Part shown: piece by piece, positions 54,971 through 63,788 of the stretch
Layout: each line of letters opens with the position of its first letter
Numbering within the stretch: the first letter of the stretch is position 1
NCBI RefSeq assembly: GCF_001424225.1
Contig: NZ_LMOR01000004.1
Coordinates: 708,485 to 772,484 of the forward strand
Origin: Microbacterium sp. Leaf151
Lineage (GTDB): Bacteria > Actinomycetota > Actinomycetes > Actinomycetales > Microbacteriaceae
Direction: 5' to 3'
DNA: 64,000 nt
Translations under genes and position numbers: made by a program
Notes under the pieces: generated by a model
What the model was told of the DNA's origin: nothing
Seen by the model: only the letters and a program-made list of their open reading frames with translations
The model's database searches: none

Positions 54971-55441
54971 TCAGCGCTTGGAGTACTGGGGCGCCTTGCG
55001 GGCCTTCTTGAGACCGGCCTTCTTGCGCTCCTTGACGCGAGCGTCACGCGAGAGGAAGCCGGCCTTCTTCAGGGTGGGGCGGTTGTTCTCTTCGTCGATG
55101 CCGTTCAGCGAACGGGCGATTCCGAGACGCAGCGCGCCGGCCTGACCCGAGGGGCCTCCACCGGAGATGCGCGCGATCACGTCGTACGAGCCCGCGAGCT
55201 CGAGAACCGTGAACGGATCGTTGATCAGCTGCTGGTGCAGCTTGTTCGGGAAGTAGTCCTCGATCGTGCGGCCGTTGACCGTGATCGTGCCCGAACCGGG
55301 GATGAGGCGCACGCGGGCGATGGCCTGCTTGCGACGGCCGACGGCTGCGCCGGGGACCGAGAGCACGGGGCGCGAGGCTTCGACGGTCGACTGCTCGGCC
55401 GGCGTTTCGGTGCTGTAGTTGCTGGGGTCGATGTTCGACAC
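54971..55441 (-). CDS. rpsI: 30S ribosomal protein S9
   Basis: A 156-residue S9 with a 30-residue acidic N-terminal extension typical of actinobacteria. It shows [57 protein letters not shown] and the terminal YSKR, whose Arg contacts P-site tRNA. It follows rplM by 24 bp in the conserved L13-S9 order. Confidence 0.97.
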   Translation of the reverse strand: MSNIDPSNYSTETPAEQSTVEASRPVLSVPGAAVGRRKQAIARVRLIPGSGTITVNGRTIEDYFPNKLHQQLINDPFTVLELAGSYDVIARISGGGPSGQAGALRLGIARSLNGIDEENNRPTLKKAGFLSRDARVKERKKAGLKKARKAPQYSKR

Positions 55442-55465
55442 TGTTTCGTCCTTATCCGGCGGCGC

Positions 55466-55912
55466 TTACTGGGCGACCTGGTCGAAGGTGTATGCCGTGG
55501 GCTGCTGGGCACCGTGGGGGTGCTCGGCGCCGCGGTACACCTTGAGCTTCTTGAGCTGCGCCGCGCCGAGGCTGTTCTTGGGCAGCATGCCGCGGATGGC
55601 CTTCTCGACCGCGCGGACGGGGTTCTTGTCGAGGAGTTCCTCGTACGTGACCGACTTGAGGCCGCCCGGGTAACCCGAGTGGCGGTAGGCCTTCTTCTTC
55701 TGGAGCTTCTGACCCGTGAGCGCCACCTTTTCGGCGTTGATCACGATGACGAAGTCGCCGGAGTCGATGTGGTTGGCGAAGGTCGCCTTGTGCTTGCCGC
55801 GGAGGAGGACCGCCGCGTGCGAGGCGAGACGGCCGAGGACGACGTCGGCGGCGTCGATAACGACCCACTCGCGCGTGACCTCAGCGGCCTTGGGGGTGAA
55901 AGTGCGCGTCAC
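55466..55912 (-). CDS. rplM: 50S ribosomal protein L13
   Basis: A 148-residue L13 with [54 protein letters not shown] and [16 protein letters not shown] segments. GTG 55912 follows AAAGCAG. It is first in the rplM-rpsI-glmM run; its promoter lies in the 186-bp gap to the CPBP gene, which shows no other gene. Confidence 0.96.
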   Translation of the reverse strand: MTRTFTPKAAEVTREWVVIDAADVVLGRLASHAAVLLRGKHKATFANHIDSGDFVIVINAEKVALTGQKLQKKKAYRHSGYPGGLKSVTYEELLDKNPVRAVEKAIRGMLPKNSLGAAQLKKLKVYRGAEHPHGAQQPTAYTFDQVAQ

Positions 55913-56098
55913 AGTAGTGCTGCTTTCTTGTTCGAACGGAGGAGTTCGTGAATCCCGCTCCGGTGGTCCGTTGCCTCGTCGATGACGACGCAACCAGGGC
56001 CGGTGGAGGGCTCACGTTCGGGCAACCCGCTCGCAGAGAGGCGGGCACCAAAGAGCAAGACTACGGCATCCGGATGCCACGACCAAATGCCGCCGCCG

Positions 56099-56851
56099 TC
56101 AGGCGAGGAGCGTGCCCGCGGCGACCAGGGCGAAGCCGGACGCGTTGAAGACGACGTGCACGGCCACCGCCGGCCAGATGCGCCCCGTCCCGATCGTGAA
56201 CGCTCCCGCGACGACGCCGAGCAGCGTCAGGGCAGCGAGATCCGACGGCCCGCGCGGCGCCGTCAGTTCGTGCGCGGCGACGAAGAGAGCCGTCGACACT
56301 GCCATTGCGGCGATGCCCGCGGCGACACCGCCGGCGCGGCGCCGGAGAACGGCGAAGGTGCTGACCAGGACGACCGCGCGGAAGAGCGACTCCTCGATCG
56401 TCGGGGTCACCAGTGATCCGGCGATCGCGTCGAGCGCGAACGCCGGTGGAAGCCCGCCGTCGGTCGAGAACGTCGACGGCCACGGTGCGGCGTCGCCGCC
56501 GATGCCGGCGACGGCGCCCTGGACGAGTCGGAGCAGGATCCCGAAGACGACCCCGTACACGAGGTCGATGACCCGGAAGCGCAGCAGTCCCCGCGGGCGC
56601 GAGCGCGCGAAGGCCAGGGCGACGGGCGCAGCCATCGCCGTCCAGATGATCCCCTGCGCCCCGGCGGCGGCCGTTTCGACCGGGAACAGCAGGGGCGCCG
56701 CGTGGGCTCCGACCGCGGCCACCCCGACGGCGCAGACGGCCCACCCGAGCATCTCGACGTCCCACCGGGCGATGCTCGAGCCGCCCTCCCCCCACCGGCG
56801 ACGTCGGCGGCGCCCCCGGTGACGAGCGGCGGGAGCGTCGAGCGAGGACAT
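56099..56851 (-). CDS. CPBP family intramembrane metalloprotease
   Basis: A 250-residue membrane protein with six or seven hydrophobic segments. The three CPBP motifs are present: PTIEESLFRAVVL (EExxxR), FVAAHELT (FxxxH) and VAVHVVFNASG (HxxxN). Family members process or degrade membrane substrates or act in bacteriocin self-immunity. The start at 56851 is favoured because upstream residues are Arg-rich. It is complete, unlike the pseudogene at 24350. Confidence 0.87.
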   Translation of the reverse strand: MSSLDAPAARHRGRRRRRRWGEGGSSIARWDVEMLGWAVCAVGVAAVGAHAAPLLFPVETAAAGAQGIIWTAMAAPVALAFARSRPRGLLRFRVIDLVYGVVFGILLRLVQGAVAGIGGDAAPWPSTFSTDGGLPPAFALDAIAGSLVTPTIEESLFRAVVLVSTFAVLRRRAGGVAAGIAAMAVSTALFVAAHELTAPRGPSDLAALTLLGVVAGAFTIGTGRIWPAVAVHVVFNASGFALVAAGTLLA

Positions 56852-56963
56852 GCGGGTCAGGGTAGGACGCCGAAACGCCCTGGCCTGCCGTCGGACGGCG
56901 CGCGCACCGCAGGCTTCACCACCGTCTTCACCCCGCCGCTCACGGGTATGGCCCGGCACGACG

Positions 56964-56993
56964 ATGCCCCGCCGCCCGAAGGCGACGGGGCAT
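56964..56993 (-). terminator. Terminator after the alpha/beta hydrolase
   Basis: A 12-bp stem (56964-56975 with 56982-56993), perfect on the minus strand with one U-G pair and a 6-nt loop, 61 nt past the stop of the hydrolase. Confidence 0.65.
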
Positions 56994-57053
56994 GACCCGT
57001 CCGAACGCGTCCACCGCGGATGCGGGCGAGAGTGCGAACGCGAGCGCGGCGGA

Positions 57054-57890
57054 TCAGCGCTGGAGGAAGTCGATGACGACCCGGTTGAACTCGTCGGCGT
57101 GGCTGACGTTCACGCCGTGGGGCGCGCCGGTGACGACGTGCAGTTCGCTCCCGGCGATGGCCTCGTGCGTGCGCTTGCCCGAGCCCTCGAAGGGGACGGT
57201 CGCGTCGCTGTCGCCGTGGATGACGAGGGTGGGGACGGTGACGTTCGGCAGGTCGTCGCGGAAATCGGTGGTGGCGAACGCCTCCATCGACTTCAGCGCA
57301 GCGTGATGGTCGGCCTGATTCGCGAGGCGCTCGGCCTCGGCACGGTCGGCCTCGGAGACGGCGAGGGTGCCGTCGACCGAGAAGAAGTCGGTCGTGAACT
57401 GGTGGTAGAACGCCTTCTCGTCGCCCTTGAGGCCCTGCTTCATGCCGTCGGCGGTCTCATCGTCGAGCGGACCCTCGGGGTTGTCGTCCGTCTTGGCCAG
57501 GTAGGGGGGCACGGCGGAGGCGAACACGACGCTGTGGATGCGGTCGGCACCGTGGCGCGTGATGTAGCGGGCCACTTCGCCGCCGCCCATCGAGAAGCCC
57601 ACGAGGGTGACGTCGCGCAGATCGAGGGTCTCGATCACGGCCTGCAGGTCGTCGGAGAAGGTGTCGTAGTCGTATCCGGTGCGGGGCTTGTCGCTGCGAC
57701 CGAATCCTCGGCGGTCGTAGGTGACGACGCGGTACCCGGCCGCCTCGATCGCGGGGACCTGGTGGGCCCAGGACTCGCCCGAGAGGGGCCAGCCATGGAT
57801 GAGGACGATCGGTCGGCCGGTGCCGCCGGTGTCGTCGACGTGAAGGTCGATGTCGGTCAGAAGTCCGTGGTGTGCGGTGATCTCGCTCAT
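57054..57890 (-). CDS. Alpha/beta hydrolase (non-heme haloperoxidase-like)
   Basis: A 278-residue alpha/beta-fold enzyme. Its landmarks are VLIHGWPLSGESW, YDRRGFGRSDKPRTGYDYDTF, the elbow LVGFSMGGGEVARYI with the Ser, IHGDSDATVPFEGSG (acid) and TGAPHGVNVSHADEFN (His). These match cofactor-free haloperoxidases/esterases. It likely acts on small esters or peracids. ATG 57890, monocistronic, divergent from the lipoprotein gene 143 bp away. Confidence 0.9.
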   Translation of the reverse strand: MSEITAHHGLLTDIDLHVDDTGGTGRPIVLIHGWPLSGESWAHQVPAIEAAGYRVVTYDRRGFGRSDKPRTGYDYDTFSDDLQAVIETLDLRDVTLVGFSMGGGEVARYITRHGADRIHSVVFASAVPPYLAKTDDNPEGPLDDETADGMKQGLKGDEKAFYHQFTTDFFSVDGTLAVSEADRAEAERLANQADHHAALKSMEAFATTDFRDDLPNVTVPTLVIHGDSDATVPFEGSGKRTHEAIAGSELHVVTGAPHGVNVSHADEFNRVVIDFLQR

Positions 57891-58033
57891 GGCCGCAATG
57901 CTTCGGCTCGTACCTGAACACGGGCCCCTGCTTGACGGGGATGTTTCGGATTGGTAACGACCCGCCTCTCGCACAGGGCGAGCGCGGATGCAACGGCTCG
58001 GGGCCACCCGCTCGGCGTCGTTAGCCTTCCGGC

Positions 58034-58573
58034 ATGGCTCCGACCCGCATCCCCGGTATCGCCCTGCTCATCGTCGCCGGCGCGCTGACCCTCAGCGCCT
58101 GCGCCCCCGCATCCGGGGGCGACCCCGTCCCCGCAGCATCGGGCGCGCCCGGGAGCGGGGCATCCGGTGCGACCTCCGTCGACGACGACGGCAGGACCGC
58201 TGTGACCGCCATCACCACCGCCGAGTCGAGCGCGGGCGGTCGCGCGTTCGAGCTGGAACGCGGCGACGACGACACCTGGGAGGTGCACGTCGCCGTGGGC
58301 GAGCGCGAGGTCGAGGTGCACGTGGCATCCGAGGGGACGAGCGTGCAGTCCTCGCGGGACGACGACGACATCGACGCCGAGGAACGTGCCGCGCTGGACG
58401 CGGCCGTGACGACGCTCGCCGACGCGGTGCGGATCGCCGCGACGCAGAACCCGGGCGGCGAACGCCTCGACGAGGTCCAGCTCGACGACGACGGGGGTGC
58501 GTGGGTCTGGAAGGTGGAGATGCGCGACGGGGCGACGGTGCGCATCTCGGCATCCGACGGGGCAGTCCTCTGA
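58034..58573 (+). CDS. Lipoprotein with PepSY-like domain
   Basis: A 179-residue lipoprotein with lipobox LSAC (Cys23) and a Gly/Ala/Ser linker. The mature domain has two related halves (AVTAITTAESSAGGRAFELE... and VRIAATQNPGGERLDEVQLD...), each leading into WEVHV and WVWKVEM strands, like the paired PepSY motifs seen in small secreted proteins. Acidic; function unknown. Divergent from the hydrolase, 164 bp before the CNNM gene. Confidence 0.82.
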   Translation: MAPTRIPGIALLIVAGALTLSACAPASGGDPVPAASGAPGSGASGATSVDDDGRTAVTAITTAESSAGGRAFELERGDDDTWEVHVAVGEREVEVHVASEGTSVQSSRDDDDIDAEERAALDAAVTTLADAVRIAATQNPGGERLDEVQLDDDGGAWVWKVEMRDGATVRISASDGAVL

Positions 58574-58737
58574 GGCAGAGGCGCCGCGGGGACGCAACCC
58601 CTCCGGTCCGACCGGACCGCGACGCCCCCGTCTCACTACACTCGCGCCATGCGCCACGCCTGCGACTCCGTCGGTCATAGTCCGCGCGCCCGGGTGACCC
58701 CGGGCGCAGCTTCCCCCCGAGCGGGGGCGATCCACCC

Positions 58738-60042
58738 ATGAGCGACCTCGCCCTCAACATCGTGCTCGTCATCGTGTTCGTGCTCATCGGCGGCGTGTTC
58801 GCCGCGACCGAGATGGCACTGGTGACCCTGCGCGAGAGCCAGGTGAACGCCCTCGCCGCCCGGGGGAAACGGGGGCAGAAGGTCGCCGATCTGGCGCGCA
58901 ACCCCAATACGTTCCTGTCGGCGGTGCAGATCGGCGTGACGGTGGCGGGGTTCGCCTCGGCCGCATACGGGGCGTCATCCCTCGCCCCCTCGGTCGCACC
59001 GCTGTTCGAGAACCTGGGTCTGGAGCCGGGCATGGCGGCGACGGTGTCGACGATCGCCCTCACCCTCGTGATCGCCTACCTGTCGCTCGTGCTCGGCGAA
59101 CTCGTGCCCAAGCGCCTGGCCATCCAGCGCAACGCGGCCTTCGCATACACGGTCGCCCCGGTGCTGAACGGGTTCGCGAAGCTCATGCGGCCGGTGATCT
59201 GGTTGCTGTCGCTCTCGACCAACGTGCTCGTGCGCCTGCTCGGCGGAGACCCGAACAAGACCGGCGAGGAGCTCACCGAGGAGGAGCTCCGTGACATCGT
59301 CTCCAGCCACGAGGGTCTGCCGGCCGACGAGCGCCGCATCCTCGACGACGTGCTGTCGCTGCGCGACCGTCACGTGAGCGAGGTCATGCGTCCACGGCCC
59401 GAGGTGGTGACCCTGGATGCCGGAGGCACCATCGCCGAAGCCCGGGAGACGGTGCGGGATCTGCCGTATTCGCGTTACCCGGTCGCGGAGCAGTCCATCG
59501 ACGATGTCGTGGGGTTCGTCCACGTGCGCGATCTCTCCGACGACACCGAGCGTCCGCTCAGCGCTGTCATGCGCGAGATCCGTTACATCCCCTCGACCGC
59601 CCGGGTCCTGCCGACGCTCACGGCGATGCGCGCCGACGGGAGCCACATCGCGGTGGTCGTCGACGAGTACGGCGGCACCGACGGCATCGTCACGCTCGAG
59701 GATCTGGTCGAGGAAGTGGTGGGCGAGATCTTCGACGAGTACGACACCGACGCCGAACAGCCTCTCGCCGAGGGCGAGCACGGCGTCGTCGAAGGTCGCC
59801 TCAACCTGCAGGACTTCGAGGAGGCGACGGGGGTGAGCCTGCCGCGCGGCGCGGCAGATACGGTCGGGGGGTTCGTCGTGGAGCGGCTGGGGCGCCTCGC
59901 TCGGGCCGGCGACACCGTCGAGGTCGACGGTGCGACGTTGCAGGTGAGCGCCGTGGAGCGCAGACGCGTCGCGGAGTTGCTGGTCACGCGGCATCCCCTC
60001 GACGAATCCGACGCCGCCGACGAGCGTGCGGAGCGCGACTGA
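58738..60042 (+). CDS. CNNM/CorC-type membrane protein (hemolysin family)
   Basis: A 434-residue protein. Three or four N-terminal hydrophobic segments form the DUF21/CNNM domain ([24 protein letters not shown] is its signature). Residues about 200-320 are a CBS pair with [24 protein letters not shown] and [26 protein letters not shown]. The last 90 residues are a CorC_HlyC domain. Such proteins are linked to Mg2+/Co2+ handling; the hemolysin name is historical. Start ATG 58738 behind GAGCGGGG. Confidence 0.92.
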   Translation: MSDLALNIVLVIVFVLIGGVFAATEMALVTLRESQVNALAARGKRGQKVADLARNPNTFLSAVQIGVTVAGFASAAYGASSLAPSVAPLFENLGLEPGMAATVSTIALTLVIAYLSLVLGELVPKRLAIQRNAAFAYTVAPVLNGFAKLMRPVIWLLSLSTNVLVRLLGGDPNKTGEELTEEELRDIVSSHEGLPADERRILDDVLSLRDRHVSEVMRPRPEVVTLDAGGTIAEARETVRDLPYSRYPVAEQSIDDVVGFVHVRDLSDDTERPLSAVMREIRYIPSTARVLPTLTAMRADGSHIAVVVDEYGGTDGIVTLEDLVEEVVGEIFDEYDTDAEQPLAEGEHGVVEGRLNLQDFEEATGVSLPRGAADTVGGFVVERLGRLARAGDTVEVDGATLQVSAVERRRVAELLVTRHPLDESDAADERAERD

Positions 60043-60287
60043 CGCGGACCCGGTCGCGGCAGCCAGGAGGAGCGTGCGATCAGGCGTTGCCTCGTCCGAG
60101 CGGCGCGGTGTCGCCGATCGCGAAATGACGTCCGTTGATGGCGAGGAGATCGGCGTCCGCGGCGGCGGGAAGACCCGGGGACGGCGCGGCATCCGCATCA
60201 CGGCTGCTGATCATGCGACCCATGCTCACGCGCGCCGCAACGACGCGGCAGGGCTTGACAGCGGACGATGAGCGCGGTTCGAGAAAG

Positions 60288-60314
60288 ATTGTGCACAACT
60301 AGATTGTGTGCAAT
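60288..60314. promoter_or_regulatory. Tandem OhrR operators
   Basis: ATTGTGCACAAC (60288-60299) and ATTGTGTGCAAT (60303-60314) are two near-palindromic sites 3 bp apart, ending 9 bp before the regulator's ATG. Together with a possible -10 TAGATT (60300-60305) they fit autorepression by the peroxide sensor. The remaining 60043-60287 gap holds no supported gene. Confidence 0.72.
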
Positions 60315-60323
60315 GCTCTGTCC

Positions 60324-60803
60324 ATGCCCGCCGTCGACGCCCTCGTGTGTTTCGCGCTGTACGCCGCCAACCGCACCACGACCCAGGCCTATCGCGTGCT
60401 TCTGGAGCCCTTCGATCTCACCTACCCGCAGTACATCGCCCTGGTGACCCTGTGGGCCGACGGCGAGCAGTCGGTGAAGAGCTTGGGCGAAGCCCTGCAG
60501 CTGGACTCCGGCACCCTGTCGCCGATGCTCGCGCGCATGGAAGCCGCGGGCTACGTCACACGCACCCGTGGTTCCCGCGACGAGCGCGTCGTCACCGTCA
60601 CCCTCACCGAACGCGGCGCAGCGCTGCGTGACGAACTCGCGCACGTGCCGCGGTGTATCGCTGTCGGCGCCGGCTTCACCGACGCCGACGACGCGCGCGA
60701 ACTCATCGATGCGTTGCACCGTCTCACCGACTCGATGAAAGATCTCCGCGATCACCCTGACGCGGTGCTCGCCTCCGTCGGCGCTCCGCGCCCCCCGGCG
60801 TGA
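60324..60803 (+). CDS. ohrR: Organic peroxide sensor OhrR (MarR family)
   Basis: A 159-residue MarR-type repressor. The peroxidatic Cys9 is in ALVCFALYAANR, the OhrR pattern with the following Tyr; a second Cys near residue 112 (VPRCIAVG) makes it of the two-Cys type. The winged helix has LGEALQLDSGTLSPMLARMEAAGYV and RGSRDERVVTVTLT. Oxidation releases it from DNA and induces ohr. ATG 60324 is preferred because GTG 60306 is inside the operator. It is 36 bp upstream of ohr. Confidence 0.92.
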   Translation: MPAVDALVCFALYAANRTTTQAYRVLLEPFDLTYPQYIALVTLWADGEQSVKSLGEALQLDSGTLSPMLARMEAAGYVTRTRGSRDERVVTVTLTERGAALRDELAHVPRCIAVGAGFTDADDARELIDALHRLTDSMKDLRDHPDAVLASVGAPRPPA

Positions 60804-60839
60804 GCGCCCCTCCCCCAACCACCCTTGAAAGGACACCCC

Positions 60840-61259
60840 ATGGAAGCCCTCTACACCGCCGAAGCCGTCTCGACGGGCCACGGCCGCACCGGCCACGTCA
60901 CCGCCGGCAGCTACATCGACCTCGAGGTCGCTCCCCCGAAGGAGATGGGCGGCTCGGGTCAGGGCACCAATCCCGAGCAGCTCTTCGCCGCCGGATACGC
61001 CGCGTGCTTCCACGGTGCTCTGCACGCGGTGGCCCGCGGCCACAAGGTCACGCTCGAGGACTCCTCGGTCGGCGGACGCGTGCAGATCGGTTCCAACGGT
61101 CAGGGCGGCTACCAGCTCGCCGTGCTGCTCGAGGTGGTCCTCCCGGGCATCGACGCCGAGCTCGCCCAGCAGCTCGCCGATGAAGCCCACCAGGTCTGCC
61201 CCTACTCCAACGCCACACGCGGCAACATCGAGGTCACCGTCACGGTCTCCGAGGACTGA
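60840..61259 (+). CDS. ohr: Organic hydroperoxide resistance protein
   Basis: A 139-residue thiol peroxidase that reduces organic hydroperoxides. The catalytic Cys is in AAGYAACFHGAL and the resolving one in EAHQVCPYSNATRGN; NPEQLFAAGYA is the family signature. Length is normal. It follows ohrR by 36 bp with GAAAGGAC as ribosome binding site, an operon of sensor and enzyme. Confidence 0.95.
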   Translation: MEALYTAEAVSTGHGRTGHVTAGSYIDLEVAPPKEMGGSGQGTNPEQLFAAGYAACFHGALHAVARGHKVTLEDSSVGGRVQIGSNGQGGYQLAVLLEVVLPGIDAELAQQLADEAHQVCPYSNATRGNIEVTVTVSED

Positions 61260-61326
61260 CCTCCCCTCGACACCGGGGCGGGGTGCTGAGCCCACGTATC
61301 GCATCCCGTCCCGGTCGCATCACCCC

Positions 61327-61353
61327 GACGCCGTCCGCTCTGCGGGCGGCGTC
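61327..61353 (+). terminator. Terminator after ohr
   Basis: A 12-bp stem with 3-nt loop (61327-61338 with 61342-61353), with one U-G pair on the plus strand, in the convergent gap between ohr and the PIG-L gene. Confidence 0.68.
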
Positions 61354-61370
61354 GCTGCGTCCGCCCCCGA

Positions 61371-62441
61371 TCAGCGCAGCTGCAACTCGCCCTCGGCCTT
61401 GCCGTACGAGCGACGCAGCCACTGGCCGAAACCGGGCTGCGACAGGCACGCGGACGCGTTCTCGCACGTGACGACGGAGTCCTCCGCGGCGTACGTCTGG
61501 TACACGTCCACCTTGGCGGCCAGCACATCGCCTTCGACATTCACCGGCTGGTGCTGAGACGGATATCCGATGTAGTAGGTGATGGCATCGGCCGGCACCT
61601 CGACGGCGGGTGCGACCGCTCGCACCAGCGAGCCCACGCAGGAATGATCGGGGTGGTCTCCGCGGGCGAACACGCTCTCGTGCGGGATGTTCGTCGTCAC
61701 GTGATCGGGGCGTCCGGCGTGGATCAGCTCGGCGACGGTGTCGGCCAAGCGGCTCGCGTCGACAGCCGGACCGTCGTCGATCGGACGGAGCACCGGCACG
61801 GTGCCGTTGATGAGCTGCGTCAGGCCCGCATCACCCGTACTGGGGAATCCTTTGGCGCTGAGGTTGCCGTCGGGCAGACGCAGCATGGTGATGGACAGAC
61901 GGGCGTCGTCGACGGGAACGAACCGGGTCGCACGGGCCCCGCTCAGCAGGGTGATCTCCCGTGTGTCCCACGCCGCCGTGCTGCCGCGCATGAGGTCGTA
62001 GGCCGCGCGGATGCCGGCCTCCCGCTGCCGCGCGTACGCGAGCCCGCGCCCCGCGTCCCCGGCCGTGACGAAGATGGTGCGCAGGGTGGCCCCCGATGCG
62101 ATCACTCCCGCGAGGTGGGGGTTCGCGAAGATGATGTCGTCGTCGGCGTGCGCCCACACGGCGACGGTGGTGTCCTCTCCCGGTTCCTCGAATGCGGGCG
62201 ACGTCTCGCGCGGCGGTGCGCCCGGCGAAAGGACGATCGGGGCGAGCTTCACCCACGCGCCCTCCGGACCGGCGGACCGGCGGATGTCGCGGTATACCAG
62301 CGCGCCCCCGCCCAGTGCGGCGAGTCCTCCCACGGCGATCCCCCCGAAGACCAGGGCGCGGCGACTGATGACGCGACGCCGCCGTTCAGCACCCTCCGCA
62401 TCGGCACCGTCGCCATGCGAAGGCTCGTCGATGTCACTCAC
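61371..62441 (-). CDS. PIG-L family deacetylase, membrane-anchored or Tat-exported
   Basis: A 356-residue protein. The N-terminus has RRRVISRRALVFGGIAVGG, a twin-Arg-like signal or anchor. The PIG-L/LmbE core reads VAVWAHADDDIIFANPHL, equivalent to the AHPDDE zinc motif, with VFARGDHPDHSCVG as the second His-rich site. Relatives remove N-acetyl groups from GlcNAc derivatives. A 70-residue C-terminal segment with CEN-CLSQ and WLRRSYGKAEGELQLR is shared with the gene at 63789. GTG 62441 is used. Monocistronic. Confidence 0.85.
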   Translation of the reverse strand: MSDIDEPSHGDGADAEGAERRRRVISRRALVFGGIAVGGLAALGGGALVYRDIRRSAGPEGAWVKLAPIVLSPGAPPRETSPAFEEPGEDTTVAVWAHADDDIIFANPHLAGVIASGATLRTIFVTAGDAGRGLAYARQREAGIRAAYDLMRGSTAAWDTREITLLSGARATRFVPVDDARLSITMLRLPDGNLSAKGFPSTGDAGLTQLINGTVPVLRPIDDGPAVDASRLADTVAELIHAGRPDHVTTNIPHESVFARGDHPDHSCVGSLVRAVAPAVEVPADAITYYIGYPSQHQPVNVEGDVLAAKVDVYQTYAAEDSVVTCENASACLSQPGFGQWLRRSYGKAEGELQLR

Positions 62442-62672
62442 GGCGACTCCGTCCTGTGATGCGCCCCCCGGCGACGGATTTCGGGTACGTCGCGCCCGTG
62501 GGCGCCCTTCGACGCTATCGCGCTCGACGCGCCTCTCCGGACGCGACGCCGCGCGCCGCAGGGGTCGGGGTGAACCGATCATGCGACGGGTGCGGGGGCC
62601 GACGCGGGTGCCCGCACCCCACGCATCGGTGATCCTCAGCGGGCACCTAAGGTCAGTCGTGACACTCGCCGT

Positions 62673-62954
62673 ATGCAGACCTCCTCACCGCCGCGGTCAC
62701 TGACGCCCGTAGCGCTCCGCGTTCGCGCGGTGCTCAACGAGTGGGACCCCATCGGCGTCCACCACATCGGTCCTGGTTGGCCCGACGACGAGTACGACGA
62801 CCTGATCCTCCCCGTCCTCGATGCCCTCGACGTCCACCCCTCGGTCGACCATCTGGCGGCCGACCTCCGCGAGGTCGTCGAACGCGATTACGGGCTCCCG
62901 ACGCCCACCGGGTCGCACGACGCCGCGCGCTCGCTCCTCGCGCTCGTCGACTGA
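62673..62954 (+). CDS. Small protein of unknown function (DUF1871-like)
   Basis: A 93-residue protein. The segment LNEWDPIGVHHIGPGWPDDEYDDLILPVLDAL recalls the WDPIG-x(n)-DEYD pattern of small DUF1871-type proteins, which are uncharacterised and sometimes found as immunity-like partners. No partner is seen here. The rest is helical. A Shine-Dalgarno is weak (ATG at 62673). It lies between the two PIG-L genes. Confidence 0.65.
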   Translation: MQTSSPPRSLTPVALRVRAVLNEWDPIGVHHIGPGWPDDEYDDLILPVLDALDVHPSVDHLAADLREVVERDYGLPTPTGSHDAARSLLALVD

Positions 62955-63029
62955 GCGCCCGTCCTACCCGGCGGTGACGGGCGGAGCAAGCCCTGCCGAG
63001 GTCCCTCGGACCGTCCTAATGTGCGATGC

Positions 63030-63554
63030 ATGGTCGATCTCACCCGCCCGCAGACTCCCGATCCGTACCCCCTCCTGCCCGCCGTGGCCGCGTTCGACGT
63101 GACGAGCGACGACCTCGTCGACGGTCGTCCGCTCGACGACGCGCAGGTCGCCGACAAGGGCGACACCTCGCCGCACCTGCGCTGGTCGAACGTCCCCGAC
63201 GGCACGAAGTCCTTCACGGTGACGTGCTTCGACCCCGATGCCCCGACGCCGAGCGGCTTCTGGCACTGGGTGCTGGTCGACCTTCCCGCCGACACCCGAG
63301 AGCTGCCCACCGGTGCCGCCTCGGCACCGCTTCCCGAGGGCGCCTTCCACGTGCGCAACGACGGCGGCCGGGCCGGCTTCCTCGGCGCAGCTCCTCCCCA
63401 GGGCGACCAGCCCCACCGCTACTTCTTCGTCGTGCACGCGGTCGGCGAGGACACCCTGGGCATCGACGCGGATGCCACCCCCGCAGCGGCGTCGTTCGCC
63501 CTCGCTTTCACCACCCTGGGCCGAGCCATCGTGCACGGCACCTATCGGCACTGA
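63030..63554 (+). CDS. YbhB/YbcL family Raf kinase inhibitor-like protein
   Basis: A 174-residue PEBP-family protein. It shows the family features SPHLRWSNVPDGTKSF, DPDAPTPSGFWHWVLVDLPAD (the DPDxP motif) and the anion-binding RYFFVVHAVG. Function of bacterial members is unclear. ATG 63030 follows a TAATGTGCGATG context; it precedes the next small gene by 9 bp, so the two are probably cotranscribed. Confidence 0.9.
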   Translation: MVDLTRPQTPDPYPLLPAVAAFDVTSDDLVDGRPLDDAQVADKGDTSPHLRWSNVPDGTKSFTVTCFDPDAPTPSGFWHWVLVDLPADTRELPTGAASAPLPEGAFHVRNDGGRAGFLGAAPPQGDQPHRYFFVVHAVGEDTLGIDADATPAAASFALAFTTLGRAIVHGTYRH

Positions 63555-63563
63555 GGAGCAGTC

Positions 63564-63782
63564 ATGACACAACGCACGGACGGCTTCGACAAGGAGGAGA
63601 CCGTCGCCGGCGTCGAGGAGCGCGTAGCCGCGAGGTTCCCGGGGGCATCACCCGACGTGGTCCACGGCGAGGCCGTCGTCGCCGTGGACCGTTACGCGGA
63701 CGCGCCCGTGAAGGACTTCGTCGAGATCATCGCCGAGCGCGACGCGCGCGCAGCCGTCGAGGAGACACTCGATCAGGGCTGA
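63564..63782 (+). CDS. Three-helix bundle dimerisation-domain protein
   Basis: A 72-residue, mostly helical protein (EETVAGVEERVAARFPG, VVHGEAVVAVDRYA, DFVEIIAERDARAAVEE) matching the pattern of small three-helix bundle domains in actinobacteria. Function unknown. GAGGAG lies upstream of ATG 63564, 9 bp after the PEBP stop. It converges with the PIG-L paralogue. Confidence 0.8.
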   Translation: MTQRTDGFDKEETVAGVEERVAARFPGASPDVVHGEAVVAVDRYADAPVKDFVEIIAERDARAAVEETLDQG

Positions 63783-63788
63783 CGGCGC

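Noticed and set aside
60080..60223. A possible 47-residue minus-strand gene before ohrR
   Set aside because: Composition is protein-like, but there is no ribosome binding site, no homology that I recognise, and it overlaps nothing that supports it.
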